From positions 992,001 through 1,056,000 of the forward strand of contig NZ_VCGW01000002.1 of NCBI RefSeq assembly GCF_007671675.1: a DNA stretch of 64,000 nt, written 5' to 3'. The translations under genes and the position numbers were made by a program. Below are positions 6,759 through 13,942 of this stretch, in pieces. Source of the stretch: Marinobacter maritimus (GTDB lineage: Bacteria; Pseudomonadota; Gammaproteobacteria; Pseudomonadales; Oleiphilaceae). Under the pieces are notes generated by a model. The model worked only from the letters and a program-made list of their open reading frames with translations. It was not told the origin of the DNA and did not search any database. How positions within the stretch are numbered: position 1 is the stretch's first letter; every line of letters begins with the position of its first letter.

Positions 6759-7451
6759 ATGCCAAGACAGGCCAGGGTGATTGTGCCCGGTTTTCCCCAC
6801 CATATTGTTCAACGTGGTCATAACCGCCAACCGGTGTTCGTCGAACGCCGTGATTTTGAGTACTACCTGGCGAATCTCCAGGAATGGAAGCAGGTTTATG
6901 AGCTCGAGGTGTTCAGTTACTGCCTGATGACGAATCATGTTCATCTGGTCGTTCAAGCCAACGACAACGTGACCGCAATTCCTCAATTGATGAAGCGTCT
7001 GGCTGGTCGGCAGACCCGTTTCGTGAATTCCCTGGAAAAACGGAGTGGGTCGCTTTGGGAAGGACGCTACAAGATTAGTCCGATTGATACTGACGCCTAT
7101 CTGCTGGCTTGTTGTCGTTACGTGGAACTCAACCCTGTCAAAGCTGGCATGGTGGAAAAAGCTGAGTCTTATGAGTGGTCGAGTTATTCTGCTCGTATCG
7201 GGCTGTCGGCATGCCATTGGCTCGATGAGCCAGGCACTTTTCGGGCGTTGGCAGGCTGTCACCAGATGAGGCTTGAGGCCTACCGGCAGTTTGTTGAGGA
7301 GGAAAATGGTTTTCCCGCAGATGAATTGATTGGCGCGGCGATCAATAGCAACAAGCTGACTGGCGGCAACAAGTTTGTCGATGAAATTGAAAACCGTATC
7401 GGTATCAGAATCGAAACCCGCAAGCCGGGAAGACCAGCAATGGAAAAATAG
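6759..7451 (+). CDS. REP-associated tyrosine transposase (RAYT, Y1/IS200-like)
   Basis: A 230-residue Y1-type single-strand transposase. It opens MPRQARVIVPGFPHHIVQRG, the usual RAYT N-terminus. The metal-binding His pair is in CLMTNHVHLVV, and the nucleophile region is YLLACCRYVELNPVKAGM, with the catalytic Tyr in the YLLACCRY helix. RAYTs nick and join single-stranded REP hairpins. The gene lies between inverted REP copies (6608-6640 and 7442-7464), the latter overlapping its stop codon. A decayed paralogue fills 1-494. It is the only intact mobility gene in the window and the obvious candidate for spreading the local REP family. Confidence 0.92.
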   Translation: MPRQARVIVPGFPHHIVQRGHNRQPVFVERRDFEYYLANLQEWKQVYELEVFSYCLMTNHVHLVVQANDNVTAIPQLMKRLAGRQTRFVNSLEKRSGSLWEGRYKISPIDTDAYLLACCRYVELNPVKAGMVEKAESYEWSSYSARIGLSACHWLDEPGTFRALAGCHQMRLEAYRQFVEEENGFPADELIGAAINSNKLTGGNKFVDEIENRIGIRIETRKPGRPAMEK

Positions 7452-7464
7452 ATCTGTCCCGGTT
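7442..7464 (-). repeat. REP-like element
   Basis: GGAAAAATAGATCTGTCCCG followed by GTT, overlapping the RAYT stop codon. It is inverted relative to 6608-6640. The following open frame starts within or directly after it. Confidence 0.85.
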
Positions 7465-7785
7465 GTGCCGCGGTTGTGCCGGAACAAACACGTTGGCAGC
7501 TCTCTCGATGATCTGCTTGAAGCTGACGGCACACTTGAGCAAGTAGAAGCTGAGGCGCTGAAGCGGGTAAGCGTGTGGCAGATTCAGCAGGCAATGGGAC
7601 AGACTGGCGTGAACAAGTCTCAGCTTGCCCAGAAAATGCACACCAGCCGCACAGTGGTTAACCGTCTTTTTGATGAGACGGACACTGGTGTAACCATCAC
7701 AACGCTTGTCAAAGCCGGGAGGGCTTTGGGTATGACCTGGACTTTGCAGGCTGGTGAGGATATTGGATCGCCTCGCGCGGCCTAA
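7465..7785 (+). CDS. XRE-family HTH regulator, orphan HigA-like antitoxin
   Basis: About 106 residues. The NKHVGSSLDDLLEADGTLEQ opening, EALKRVSVWQIQQAM and the helix-turn-helix KSQLAQKMHTSRTVVNRLFD belong to the small XRE antitoxins that follow HigB-like toxins. Relatives begin MKNKHVGSS; here the first codons have been replaced by REP-derived DNA, leaving GTG 7465 or TTG 7474 as possible starts and no clear ribosome site. The upstream toxin is missing, its place taken by the RAYT unit. A fragment of the same gene recurs at 9882-10015. Expression is uncertain. Confidence 0.6.
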   Translation: MPRLCRNKHVGSSLDDLLEADGTLEQVEAEALKRVSVWQIQQAMGQTGVNKSQLAQKMHTSRTVVNRLFDETDTGVTITTLVKAGRALGMTWTLQAGEDIGSPRAA

Positions 7786-7786
7786 A

Positions 7787-7810
7787 TAAAACCGGGAGGA
7801 TTTATTTTTT
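7787..7810 (+). repeat. REP-like element, degenerate
   Basis: AATAAAACCGGGAGGATTTA followed by TTTT, directly after the HTH gene. One ACAG-to-AGG change creates a purine-rich GGGAGGA. Confidence 0.7.
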
Positions 7811-7832
7811 GATGCTTCGCGGAGGATCTGAT

Positions 7833-8255
7833 TTGAACAATGGCCGACGGTTTTTGGCAATGCTGCTCGTGCTTATTTCGCTAACGGCTTACGGAGCGGA
7901 GATGAACAATCTGGGCGACTATCAATGGAAAAACCGACTGATCCTGGTTCAGGTAGCGCCTGAAACGGAGGGCGCTGTTGAAACCCTCACGGATGCCCGT
8001 GCCGCACTCAATGACCGTGACATTATCTGGTTCGTGAACACCGGGTCGGGTCTGGTTTCAAATCAGGCAACGGTGTCCGGTGGTGTTGAGCGCGACGTCA
8101 ACGAACTGCTTGCAAAGGTCCGTTCTGACGAGCGGGTGCTGCTGATCGGAAAAGACGGCGGTATCAAAAGCCGCGAGCCCAGTCTCGATCTTGACGCTAT
8201 TTTCCGCCGAACGGACTCGATGCCAATGCGCATTCGTGAGATGCGCACAGATTGA
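7833..8255 (+). CDS. DUF4174 family exported protein
   Basis: A 140-residue protein with an N-terminal signal sequence (basic NGRR, then a Leu-rich core ending near LTAYGAEM). The body contains NNLGDYQWKNRLILVQVAP, the hallmark of DUF4174, and a thioredoxin-like alternation ending in LLIGKDGGIKSREP. DUF4174 proteins are small periplasmic or outer-membrane-associated proteins without a proven activity. TTG 7833 is chosen as the start because a perfect GGAGGA site lies six bases upstream; ATG 7809/7812 would lie in REP DNA. The small gene at 8293 follows closely and may be co-transcribed. Confidence 0.7.
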   Translation: MNNGRRFLAMLLVLISLTAYGAEMNNLGDYQWKNRLILVQVAPETEGAVETLTDARAALNDRDIIWFVNTGSGLVSNQATVSGGVERDVNELLAKVRSDERVLLIGKDGGIKSREPSLDLDAIFRRTDSMPMRIREMRTD

Positions 8256-8292
8256 GCTAATCTGATCGGTAACCACTGAATGAGAAACCGTT

Positions 8293-8526
8293 ATGAAACT
8301 GATCCTTTTGCTCGCCGCTGTATTGGTGGTTGGTCTGTTGGTGACTCAGCAACTGAACAAGGGTAAGGAAGCACACGCTGAACAGGCCGCGGAAATGGGG
8401 ACCGGCAAGCCGCCAAAGGTTCCGACGAACCCGGGCGATGTGCCGAAGTTTGAAGAGGACATGAAGAAGTTTATGGAGGATGAGGCGGCCAAGCAGGCGG
8501 AAAAGGTTGACCAGGCCACGCAGTAA
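8293..8526 (+). CDS. Small membrane-anchored hypothetical protein
   Basis: A 77-residue protein with a single N-terminal hydrophobic helix (about 3-18, LILLLAAVLVVGLLVT) followed by a charged, Lys/Glu-rich hydrophilic tail. No lipobox is present, so it is probably an inner-membrane anchored peptide with a periplasmic tail. No family is recognised. It starts 37 bp after the DUF4174 gene in the same direction, and its stop codon abuts the duplicated thioredoxin segment. Confidence 0.55.
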   Translation: MKLILLLAAVLVVGLLVTQQLNKGKEAHAEQAAEMGTGKPPKVPTNPGDVPKFEEDMKKFMEDEAAKQAEKVDQATQ

Positions 8527-8551
8527 AGGCCAGCAATTGACGGCGCCGGCC

Positions 8552-8875
8552 TTAGTGAATTTTCAGCAGTGCATCTTCGATGTCGCTGCTGTCTTCTGGG
8601 CGGACGACCCGCGCTATTTCTTCACCATCCTTCAAAAAAATCAGGGTTGGCCAGAGCTTAACGCCAAACGTCCGCCCCAATCTGTGGCCTTTGCCATCCT
8701 CAGCCTTCACATGCGGAATGTCTGGGTGATTGTCCATTGCGGCCTTGATATCCGCCTGAGCACCCTGGCAGATCCCGCACCAGTTGGTGCCGAATTCGAT
8801 CACCATTAGGCCTTTGCTCTGGTCCAGCTCATCACGGCTCAGGGTTTCGGGTGTATATCGGCTGGTGTACGACAT
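8552..8875 (-). CDS. Thioredoxin family protein, copy 2
   Basis: A 107-residue near-duplicate of the protein at 2526-2849, with the same WCGIC redox site and cis-Pro loop. Differences are confined to about five residues (for example QSKGLM versus QSTGPM, GKGHRL versus GKGRRL, and a final His instead of Arg). The DNA similarity spans about 400 bp, from near 8527 to 8930, including the downstream GC-rich dyad and the upstream REP. The duplication therefore moved a REP-bounded segment rather than just the coding frame. Both copies look functional. Confidence 0.85.
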   Translation of the reverse strand: MSYTSRYTPETLSRDELDQSKGLMVIEFGTNWCGICQGAQADIKAAMDNHPDIPHVKAEDGKGHRLGRTFGVKLWPTLIFLKDGEEIARVVRPEDSSDIEDALLKIH

Positions 8876-8902
8876 GGTGTTTCCTTGTTGGGTTATCCGT
8901 CT

Positions 8903-8941
8903 GGAAAATAAATCTGTCCCGGTTTTCTGTCCCGGTTTTCT
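8903..8941 (-). repeat. REP-like element, tandem 1.5 copies
   Basis: GAAAATAAATCTGTCCCGGT followed by TTTC and a second TGTCCCGGTTTTC. It is the upstream boundary of the duplicated thioredoxin segment. Confidence 0.85.
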
Positions 8942-8949
8942 CGACAGAA

Positions 8950-9723
8950 TTATGTTCCCGGGGAATCCCGGGCTGCTTCCACGATGGCGGCGAATTCACC
9001 GTTGTCCGTCAGCCGCCGGAAGACCTGTGCCAGAGGCAAGACCAAGCCATGGTGCTTGTTATTCAGGTAATGATACAGGGTGAACTCGGTAACCGGCCTG
9101 TCCAGCATAACGAGCTGTGCTCTCTGCTCTGCGTTCATGGATGAGACGCCCTGAACCTCTGCTACCAGCCCTACATCAATCCGCCCGAGTTTCAATAAAT
9201 TCAGCATTTGATCAAAGTCATTCACCACGATGGCCTTCAGTCCACGAGCGGCCCGTTCCGCGACAATAATGCCCCGGCGGACGCCCACCACCGCGTTCGA
9301 TAACTGCTGCGGATTCCAGTCGGTGATGCCAGCCCCCAGCGTCACCGCCATTAGCCGTCCCCGCATCAGTGGATAGGGCACGGGAACCAGGTTTGGAAAG
9401 GCCTTTTCAATGCCGGCAATTCGGAACAGCTCGCCGTCAACCCGCCCACTGTTGGCCATGTTCAGCGATCGCCGGGACGGCATGGACACCATTTTTATAT
9501 CGTAGCCAAGTTCACCGTAGGCCTGGCTGAGCATGCTTTCAGCCAGGAAGGTTATAGGCGTCTTCTCAATGGATGAAAAAACAAGCTCATGGGCGCAGGC
9601 AAACAGGGGCACAAACAGCCACAGGGCGAGCGCAAATCCGATGTTCCTTCTTCGGCTGAGCCGGATACGTTGCGCAGGCATGCGTACTTCATCCATCAGG
9701 TGTTTACGATCAGCCGGTAGCAA
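8950..9723 (-). CDS. Periplasmic solute-binding-like protein (SBP family 3 fold)
   Basis: A 257-residue protein with a signal sequence (hydrophobic core about 28-43, ending FACAHE). The body resembles amino-acid-type ABC substrate-binding proteins: ITFLAESMLSQAYGELGYDI, then a lobe-2 segment with LLKLGRIDVGLVAE, and a C-terminal FAAIVEAARD. No transporter genes are adjacent, so it may be an orphan binding or sensory protein. The first Met is uncertain; MPAQRIRLSRRRN (internal) would give a more standard signal peptide. It abuts a REP at its 3' side. Confidence 0.7.
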   Translation of the reverse strand: MLPADRKHLMDEVRMPAQRIRLSRRRNIGFALALWLFVPLFACAHELVFSSIEKTPITFLAESMLSQAYGELGYDIKMVSMPSRRSLNMANSGRVDGELFRIAGIEKAFPNLVPVPYPLMRGRLMAVTLGAGITDWNPQQLSNAVVGVRRGIIVAERAARGLKAIVVNDFDQMLNLLKLGRIDVGLVAEVQGVSSMNAEQRAQLVMLDRPVTEFTLYHYLNNKHHGLVLPLAQVFRRLTDNGEFAAIVEAARDSPGT

Positions 9724-9853
9724 CCAGACCGAATATTAAAGAGTTTAGCCGAGATGCAGGAGCGCGCAATGGCGCTCGCGTTCCTGATATGCCGTTGAAC
9801 GCCACCGGCAGCGATGCTCCGTCAAGCCGACGTGGTGGGGGGAGCCCTGAAAT

Positions 9854-9880
9854 AGAAAAATAGATCTGTCCCGGTTTTCT
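9854..9880 (-). repeat. REP-like element
   Basis: AGAAAAATAGATCTGTCCCG followed by GTTTTCT. It borders the HTH fragment at 9882-10015 on its left. Confidence 0.85.
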
Positions 9881-9881
9881 G

Positions 9882-10015
9882 GCGAGTCTCAACTTGCCCA
9901 AAAAATGCATACCAGCCGTACGGTGGTTAACCGCCTTCTTGATGACAAGGACACTGGTGTAACCATCACAACGCTTGTCAAAGCCGGGCGCGCTTTGGGT
10001 ATGACCTGGACTTGG
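9882..10015 (+). pseudogene. Fragment of the XRE antitoxin gene
   Basis: The stretch matches 7612-7745 of the orphan HTH gene almost base for base (SQLAQKMHTSRTVVNRLL and VTITTLVKAGRALGMTWT), with GAGACGGAC changed to GACAAGGAC. It lacks both ends of the gene and is cut exactly by REP copies on both sides (9854-9880 and 10016-10040). Confidence 0.8.
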
Positions 10016-10040
10016 GAAAAACCGGGACAGATTTAGTTTC
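10016..10040 (+). repeat. REP-like element
   Basis: GGAAAAACCGGGACAGATTT followed by AGTTT. It joins the HTH fragment to the deoxyribosyltransferase fragment. Confidence 0.8.
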
Positions 10041-10435
10041 CCTGACCCGATATCGAGAGGGCACAGGTAAGCGCCTGAACACAGCAGTGGAAAAGCTCTG
10101 CAGAGAAAAACGGATGTTCGCCTGGCTGCTCAGCCACAAAGAGTTGCCCACCTCATACACGGTACCCGGGTCGGCGCTGATGCCGCGAAACGGTGTCAGG
10201 TTGGCGATGATGGCATCGCAGCTGTCCAACAGTTCACTGTTGGCCTTGTAAGTTCTATGCCCGCGATCAGGTTTTGCCTGGTCATCTGAAAACGCCAGCT
10301 CGGTATCCAGAGGGTCTATGCCTTCAAACCCGTATTCCCGAAGGAGGCGTTTTTTCTCGGCCACGATGAACTGGTGTTCGCTGGCTGAGAAGAAGACTTC
10401 CGGGCCGGCGAGGTGGATGGTTTTGGCTTTGCCAT
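10041..10435 (-). pseudogene. Nucleoside 2-deoxyribosyltransferase, fragment
   Basis: On the minus strand a frame reads KTIHLAGPEVFFSASEHQF, then EKKRLLREYGFEGIDPLD and SCDAIIANLTPFRGISADPG up to GTVYEVG. These are family landmarks: the nucleotide-binding start and the catalytic/acid region before the C-terminal helix. The expected start ATG is out of frame with this reading (near 10433), and after GTVYEVG the sequence no longer fits the family and runs into the REP at 10016-10040. Both ends are therefore damaged. Intact enzymes exchange bases between deoxynucleosides. Confidence 0.7.
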
Positions 10436-10462
10436 AGGGGCCTCTTAAGGCTGGTCGTATAT

Positions 10463-10486
10463 AACCGGGACAGATCTGTCCCGGTT
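10463..10486. repeat. Head-to-head REP pair, perfect 24-bp palindrome
   Basis: AACCGGGACAGA and TCTGTCCCGGTT meet with no spacer, giving an exact 24-bp palindrome at the 3' end of the lipoprotein gene. It could act as a terminator-like hairpin or as a RAYT substrate. Confidence 0.85.
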
Positions 10487-10490
10487 GAGA

Positions 10491-11048
10491 TCAATAAGCC
10501 TGGTTCAGCCGATAGAATTGGCGGTTATAGTTGAGACTGGTTGGTCGCAGCTCTGGTGAACTGCCTGATTCTAGTCCTGCATAGAGAACATTGTTATTGA
10601 TGTAAACGATATCGTATTCATTAATTTCGAAGTCGGCACCATTGAACTGAGTAACATGCGTGTTGAATTCGGTAGCGGTGACGCCTTCACTCAGCAATAC
10701 ATCTTCACCCAGTGAGAAGACACCTGATGAGATAGGGTTCGGGGCTTCCTGAAACGGGGTAGTGCAACCGCTATCGATATAGTTCTCGATACTTGTGGTA
10801 AATGTGCCTTGGGTAAAGGATACGGTTACGATATCGTAGTGCGATTCCCCATCAACGTTTCCGCATTGCTTCTTCCAGGTGCCCTCAAGTGCTGTGATCT
10901 GATCGCCTGGTGTTATGGTACCGTTATCTTCGCCTTCCCCAGACGATCCCGTATCTTCGTTGACTGATTCCAGATTGCTTCCATTGCCCCCACCTCCGCA
11001 GCCAGCCATCAATACGGAAACGAGGGTGCACATTACCATCCTTTTCAT
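10491..11048 (-). CDS. Hypothetical lipoprotein
   Basis: A 185-residue lipoprotein: MKRMVMCTLVSVLMAGC is a signal peptide with the lipobox LMAGC (Cys17), followed by a Gly/Ser/acidic linker (about 18-48). A globular part starts at ALEGTWKKQCGNVDGE. Paired cysteines (KKQCGN and SGCTTPF) suggest a disulfide in the periplasm or on the surface. No known domain is certain; the LEGTWKKQC pattern recalls small extracellular beta-rich domains. It is a single gene directly followed by the palindromic REP pair. Confidence 0.7.
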   Translation of the reverse strand: MKRMVMCTLVSVLMAGCGGGGNGSNLESVNEDTGSSGEGEDNGTITPGDQITALEGTWKKQCGNVDGESHYDIVTVSFTQGTFTTSIENYIDSGCTTPFQEAPNPISSGVFSLGEDVLLSEGVTATEFNTHVTQFNGADFEINEYDIVYINNNVLYAGLESGSSPELRPTSLNYNRQFYRLNQAY

Positions 11049-11204
11049 GCTTGCATTTCCTAATAATATTATCTTTTGGTTTTCTGTTATATCATTATTG
11101 CATAAGGCCCATGGCCGGGACAGGCCTGGCGCGCTTCTCTTCCGGAGTCAGCGCTGATGCTAGCTATAGTGGCTTTCTTTTATAGAGTTGCAGCCAAAGT
11201 GATG

Positions 11205-11285
11205 TCCATTGAAAAGAAGTTTGCGGACCCTGATGTGAAGGCGTTTTGTGAGTATCTGGTGGCACAATCGCTGGGAGCTGCCGGG
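11205..11285 (+). pseudogene. Fragment of the lipoprotein gene found intact at 25776-26210
   Basis: The plus strand reads KFADPDVKAFCEYLVAQSLG, matching FTNPDVKAFCEYLRAQALG near the C-terminus of the lipoprotein 15 kb away. The nucleotide match (GATGTGAAGGCGTTTTGTGA and following) is nearly exact. An unrelated open frame (11157-11405) runs through it without a ribosome site or recognisable protein. Confidence 0.7.
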
Positions 11286-11409
11286 CAATCTTGTAGAAAA
11301 AGGGAAAAAGATGTGGCGTGCCTTTGGTATACGGCGCCACTTATTTTGTTTTCGGGTTACCTGGTGTACATCAGGATGTTCATCGAGCGGGAAGCCAATC
11401 TGTAATGGC

Positions 11410-11855
11410 TCACTTTGAACCGTTGCAGCCAGACAGCGCATCAGCCTCCCGGTAGATCGCTTCAGAATTTACTAACTCATCAAACCAGCGGGTGGCCACA
11501 TTATCACTGATAAGCTCCAATAGCGCTCCAAGCACCATGCCCCGATGAACGTTATCGCCGCCCAGGAGTCTGAGATGTAACGCGCGGGTGAATACCTCCG
11601 GCCCATTACCTGGTTGTCCCGCAGGTTTCGTTTCACCAATGCCGCGACTTCCAGGCCCGCTGTGCCCTTGCATGCTTCCTACAGAAGCGCTTTGATGCCT
11701 TCTTCGTCTGGCCCTTCTATCAGGCCGCAAAGAAGGTTTACACAGCGGTCACAGACCTGCATCAAGCTTTTATCCGGGAGCGTTAGTGCCAGGTGTTCCC
11801 GGCAAAGTTCCTGGATGTCGGGCACATCCGTACCTGGGGGCCGCCAAAAAAAGGA
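11410..11855 (-). pseudogene. ADP-ribosylglycohydrolase family, C-terminal remnant
   Basis: One minus-strand frame gives IQELCREHLALTLPDKSLMQ, a stop codon, then EVAALVKRNLRDNQVMGRRY and SPARYISDSW. A shifted frame continues RLLGGDNVHRGMVLGALLEL to the natural end. GGRYSPACYISDSWP and GGDNVHRGxxLGxLLG are landmarks of the ADP-ribosylglycohydrolase family, whose members remove ADP-ribose from targets. At least one nonsense and one frameshift mutation are present. The N-terminal metal-binding half is absent. Confidence 0.75.
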
Positions 11856-11875
11856 TCAGGGTAGCGGGAGTAACC

Positions 11876-11900
11876 GGAAAACCGGCACAGATCTCTTGTG
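11876..11900 (+). repeat. REP-like element, degenerate
   Basis: GGAAAACCGGCACAGATCTC followed by TTGTG. It sits at the 3' side of the PEGA lipoprotein gene and is inverted relative to 13311-13331. Confidence 0.7.
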
Positions 11901-11951
11901 GCTCGGTTGTGTCTGCCCCAAAAGGTTTGCACCGGTTTTCAGGATGGACCT

Positions 11952-12566
11952 TTACTGAACGTCGTAAACCTCAATAATCGTTTTAGCCAGCTCAAGGTCA
12001 TTCTCGTTCGCCAGTGCAAGCTGGTTTAGTGCCCGGATGGTGGTGTCTTCCTGTGAGGCGTCGATACCCAGCAATTGCACAATGGTATCCACCTTTTCAC
12101 CACCGCCACTTGCTAGCTGGTGGCGAAACTCGCCGCTGAACGCGATGATGATTTCCTTGATCTGTCGCGGCTTGGAGGTCGAGATTCCCGTCAGGGTGTC
12201 GGGCTTCAGGGTGACGAAGTACTGTTCCGGGGAGAACTCATGAATGGCACCGGAAACGCCATCGGTTGTGGAGCCAAACAGCCCCCCAATCACGATGTTA
12301 CCGAAGAACCACGGGTTGGTTGTGGTGGAAAGCTGAGCGGTGTAGGTCTTGTAGCCTTCCTTCTCAAAGGTAATGGGCTGGTTGGAGCCCCGATCCACCG
12401 GAACGGTAAGTGGCGTTTTACCGAGCACACGGCCGGAAACAGTTACGGTGGCTTCTTCAGGCTCGCTATTGAAGGTGAGTTTCTGATCGGTTCCGGAGAC
12501 GACCGATGCGCAACCGGAGGAGAGAAATGCGATGACGGCCAGTGTGACTAGTAGCGAGTACTTCAT
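11952..12566 (-). CDS. PEGA-domain lipoprotein
   Basis: A 204-residue lipoprotein with signal peptide and lipobox LSSGC (Cys19). Residues about 30-75 form a PEGA-type beta domain (SEPEEATVTVSGRVLGKTPL, then FEKEGYKTY), a surface-layer-like module. The tail (about 125-204) is helical and contains LGIDASQEDTTIRALNQLAL. Related short lipoproteins carry a Gly-rich GNIVIGGLFGSTTDG loop, present here. It lies 36 bp downstream of the other lipoprotein (12603-13154) in the same direction, a probable two-gene operon. The role is presumably at the envelope; no activity is known. Confidence 0.8.
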   Translation of the reverse strand: MKYSLLVTLAVIAFLSSGCASVVSGTDQKLTFNSEPEEATVTVSGRVLGKTPLTVPVDRGSNQPITFEKEGYKTYTAQLSTTTNPWFFGNIVIGGLFGSTTDGVSGAIHEFSPEQYFVTLKPDTLTGISTSKPRQIKEIIIAFSGEFRHQLASGGGEKVDTIVQLLGIDASQEDTTIRALNQLALANENDLELAKTIIEVYDVQ

Positions 12567-12602
12567 GGTTCTTCCATTTAATAGTGCTTAATTCCAGAAA
12601 GG

Positions 12603-13154
12603 TTATTGCGCGAAGGAGATCTCGCCGGACTGGATTTGTAGTTCGTTGAGCTTGTTCAGCAGACCCTGAATATTGGCTTTTCCGGAACCCTCGTTGGCCA
12701 GCCTCAGGCGCTTGATGGCGGCAAAGGCATCGCCAATGGTGGCGGTGTAGGGGGCGACAACCGTCTTGTTGAGGACCACAGTGCCGTTGTTATCGCTGTC
12801 AGTCAGGATGTACCTCACGTGGGTGGTTACCTTGAAGTCCAGCCCGAACATGGGTTGGTCCACTTCCAGCAGAAGAGCTTCGAGCTGATACCGGCCGGAG
12901 CCAGAGAGTAATCCCTGTTTCTGCAGGCTTTGCTTCAGGGCGCCCGCAAAGGCATCGTTGTCGATCTCGGAGGTCCATGCGGGGTTTGTTTCCTTGCCGC
13001 CGGAGACGTTGGTGACAGTCACATTGTTTTCCAGGGCCGTGTCGTAGGCCTTCACTGGCCCCTCGTACACCATGTTGCCCATTTTGGCGCCGGAGGCGCA
13101 GCCGGTGAGGTAGAGCAGAGCAGCCAGTACTGCCAAAATCCTTGCGTTTCGCAC
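12603..13154 (-). CDS. Lipoprotein of unknown function
   Basis: A 183-residue protein with a signal peptide and lipobox YLTGC (Cys19). The mature part begins ASGAKMGNMVYEGPVKAYDT, followed by an alternating beta region (FGLDFKVTTHVRYILTDSDN) and a helical end, NIQGLLNKLNELQIQSGEIS. The ordering resembles small envelope lipoproteins with a DUF4410-like or LptE-like fold, but I cannot assign a family. It is the first gene of the pair with the PEGA lipoprotein. The pair is bounded by inverted REP copies (11876-11900 and 13311-13331). Confidence 0.75.
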   Translation of the reverse strand: MRNARILAVLAALLYLTGCASGAKMGNMVYEGPVKAYDTALENNVTVTNVSGGKETNPAWTSEIDNDAFAGALKQSLQKQGLLSGSGRYQLEALLLEVDQPMFGLDFKVTTHVRYILTDSDNNGTVVLNKTVVAPYTATIGDAFAAIKRLRLANEGSGKANIQGLLNKLNELQIQSGEISFAQ

Positions 13155-13310
13155 GGTAGATTCCTTCTTGATTATTTTGGATATTCCTTGCCGATGAGCC
13201 GGAGTTCATAGCGGCGCACCATGGTAGCTGAGCGTTGGTGAGCTTGCTATAAACTGGGGGGTAGGCGGAGTAAAACTTTGTGAAATCAAAGGAGTTAGGG
13301 AGCAAACGGA

Positions 13311-13331
13311 TTAAATCTATCCCGGTTTCCC
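13311..13331 (-). repeat. REP-like element, degenerate
   Basis: TTAAATCTATCCCGGTTTCC then C. It forms the right border of the lipoprotein pair. Confidence 0.65.
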
Positions 13332-13359
13332 AGTGGTATGGTGCGTAAGATGAGTCATT

Positions 13360-13863
13360 ATGAATAAACCCATGCGCAGACTATTCTTCGGGTTGGAGAT
13401 TCCCTCCCAGATCAAGGCTCGCCTGTTGAAGGTCAGAGCAGGGGTGTCTGGTGCCAAATGGCAAAGTGTGGAGCAGATGCACATCACCTTGCTGTTCCTT
13501 GGTGACGTTAAGGAAGAGTGTCTATCATCAGTGTGCGAGGTTGCTCACCCTATTCCCCTGGCCCCTTTTGAGCTGAGTGTTGCGAGGTTAGGTAGTTTCG
13601 GCCAGCCTTGCGCGGCCCGGAATCTCTGGGCAGGCGTCCAGCCAGTGTCTCCCGTTGCCAGCCTCCATAGTGCGATTAAAAGTCAGATGGAAAGCCTCGG
13701 ATTAACAACGGAAAGCAGGGCATTCCGTCCCCATATCACCCTGGCCAGATTCAAGCGCCAGCCCTGTTCGGTTCAGAGCTTGCTGGCTGAGTATGAGGGC
13801 ACGGTTTTTGGGTCGTTTGAGGTGGATCAGTTTGTGCGTTTTGAGAGCGAGCTGCCGGTTTAA
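13360..13863 (+). CDS. thpR: RNA 2',3'-cyclic phosphodiesterase
   Basis: A 167-residue member of the 2H phosphoesterase (LigT/ThpR) family. The two catalytic HxTx motifs are HITL in EQMHITLLFLGD and HITL in RPHITLARF, at the expected spacing. The start MNKPMRRLFFGLEIP fits the family N-terminal strand (RLFFALxxP). ThpR opens RNA 2',3'-cyclic phosphates to 2'-phosphates and can ligate tRNA halves in vitro. A short terminal extension (FVRFESEL) is also typical. It stands alone after a REP copy. Confidence 0.9.
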   Translation: MNKPMRRLFFGLEIPSQIKARLLKVRAGVSGAKWQSVEQMHITLLFLGDVKEECLSSVCEVAHPIPLAPFELSVARLGSFGQPCAARNLWAGVQPVSPVASLHSAIKSQMESLGLTTESRAFRPHITLARFKRQPCSVQSLLAEYEGTVFGSFEVDQFVRFESELPV

Positions 13864-13891
13864 GCAGTTCGGCTCCAACAGTTTCAAGATG

Positions 13892-13923
13892 CCCATCTTG
13901 GGTATGTAGTTACCCAGAATGGG
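13892..13923. promoter_or_regulatory. Inverted-repeat operator upstream of the winged-helix gene
   Basis: CCCATCTTGGGTA and TACCCAGAATGGG form a 13-bp inverted repeat with two mismatches around six bases, ending 19 bp before the ATG at 13943. Its place suggests autoregulation by the encoded winged-helix protein. Confidence 0.6.
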
Positions 13924-13942
13924 TTTTGGGGGTGCCGTTAAC

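Noticed and set aside
11157..11405. 82-codon open frame
   Set aside because: It contains the lipoprotein fragment in part only, has no ribosome site and no coherent protein features.
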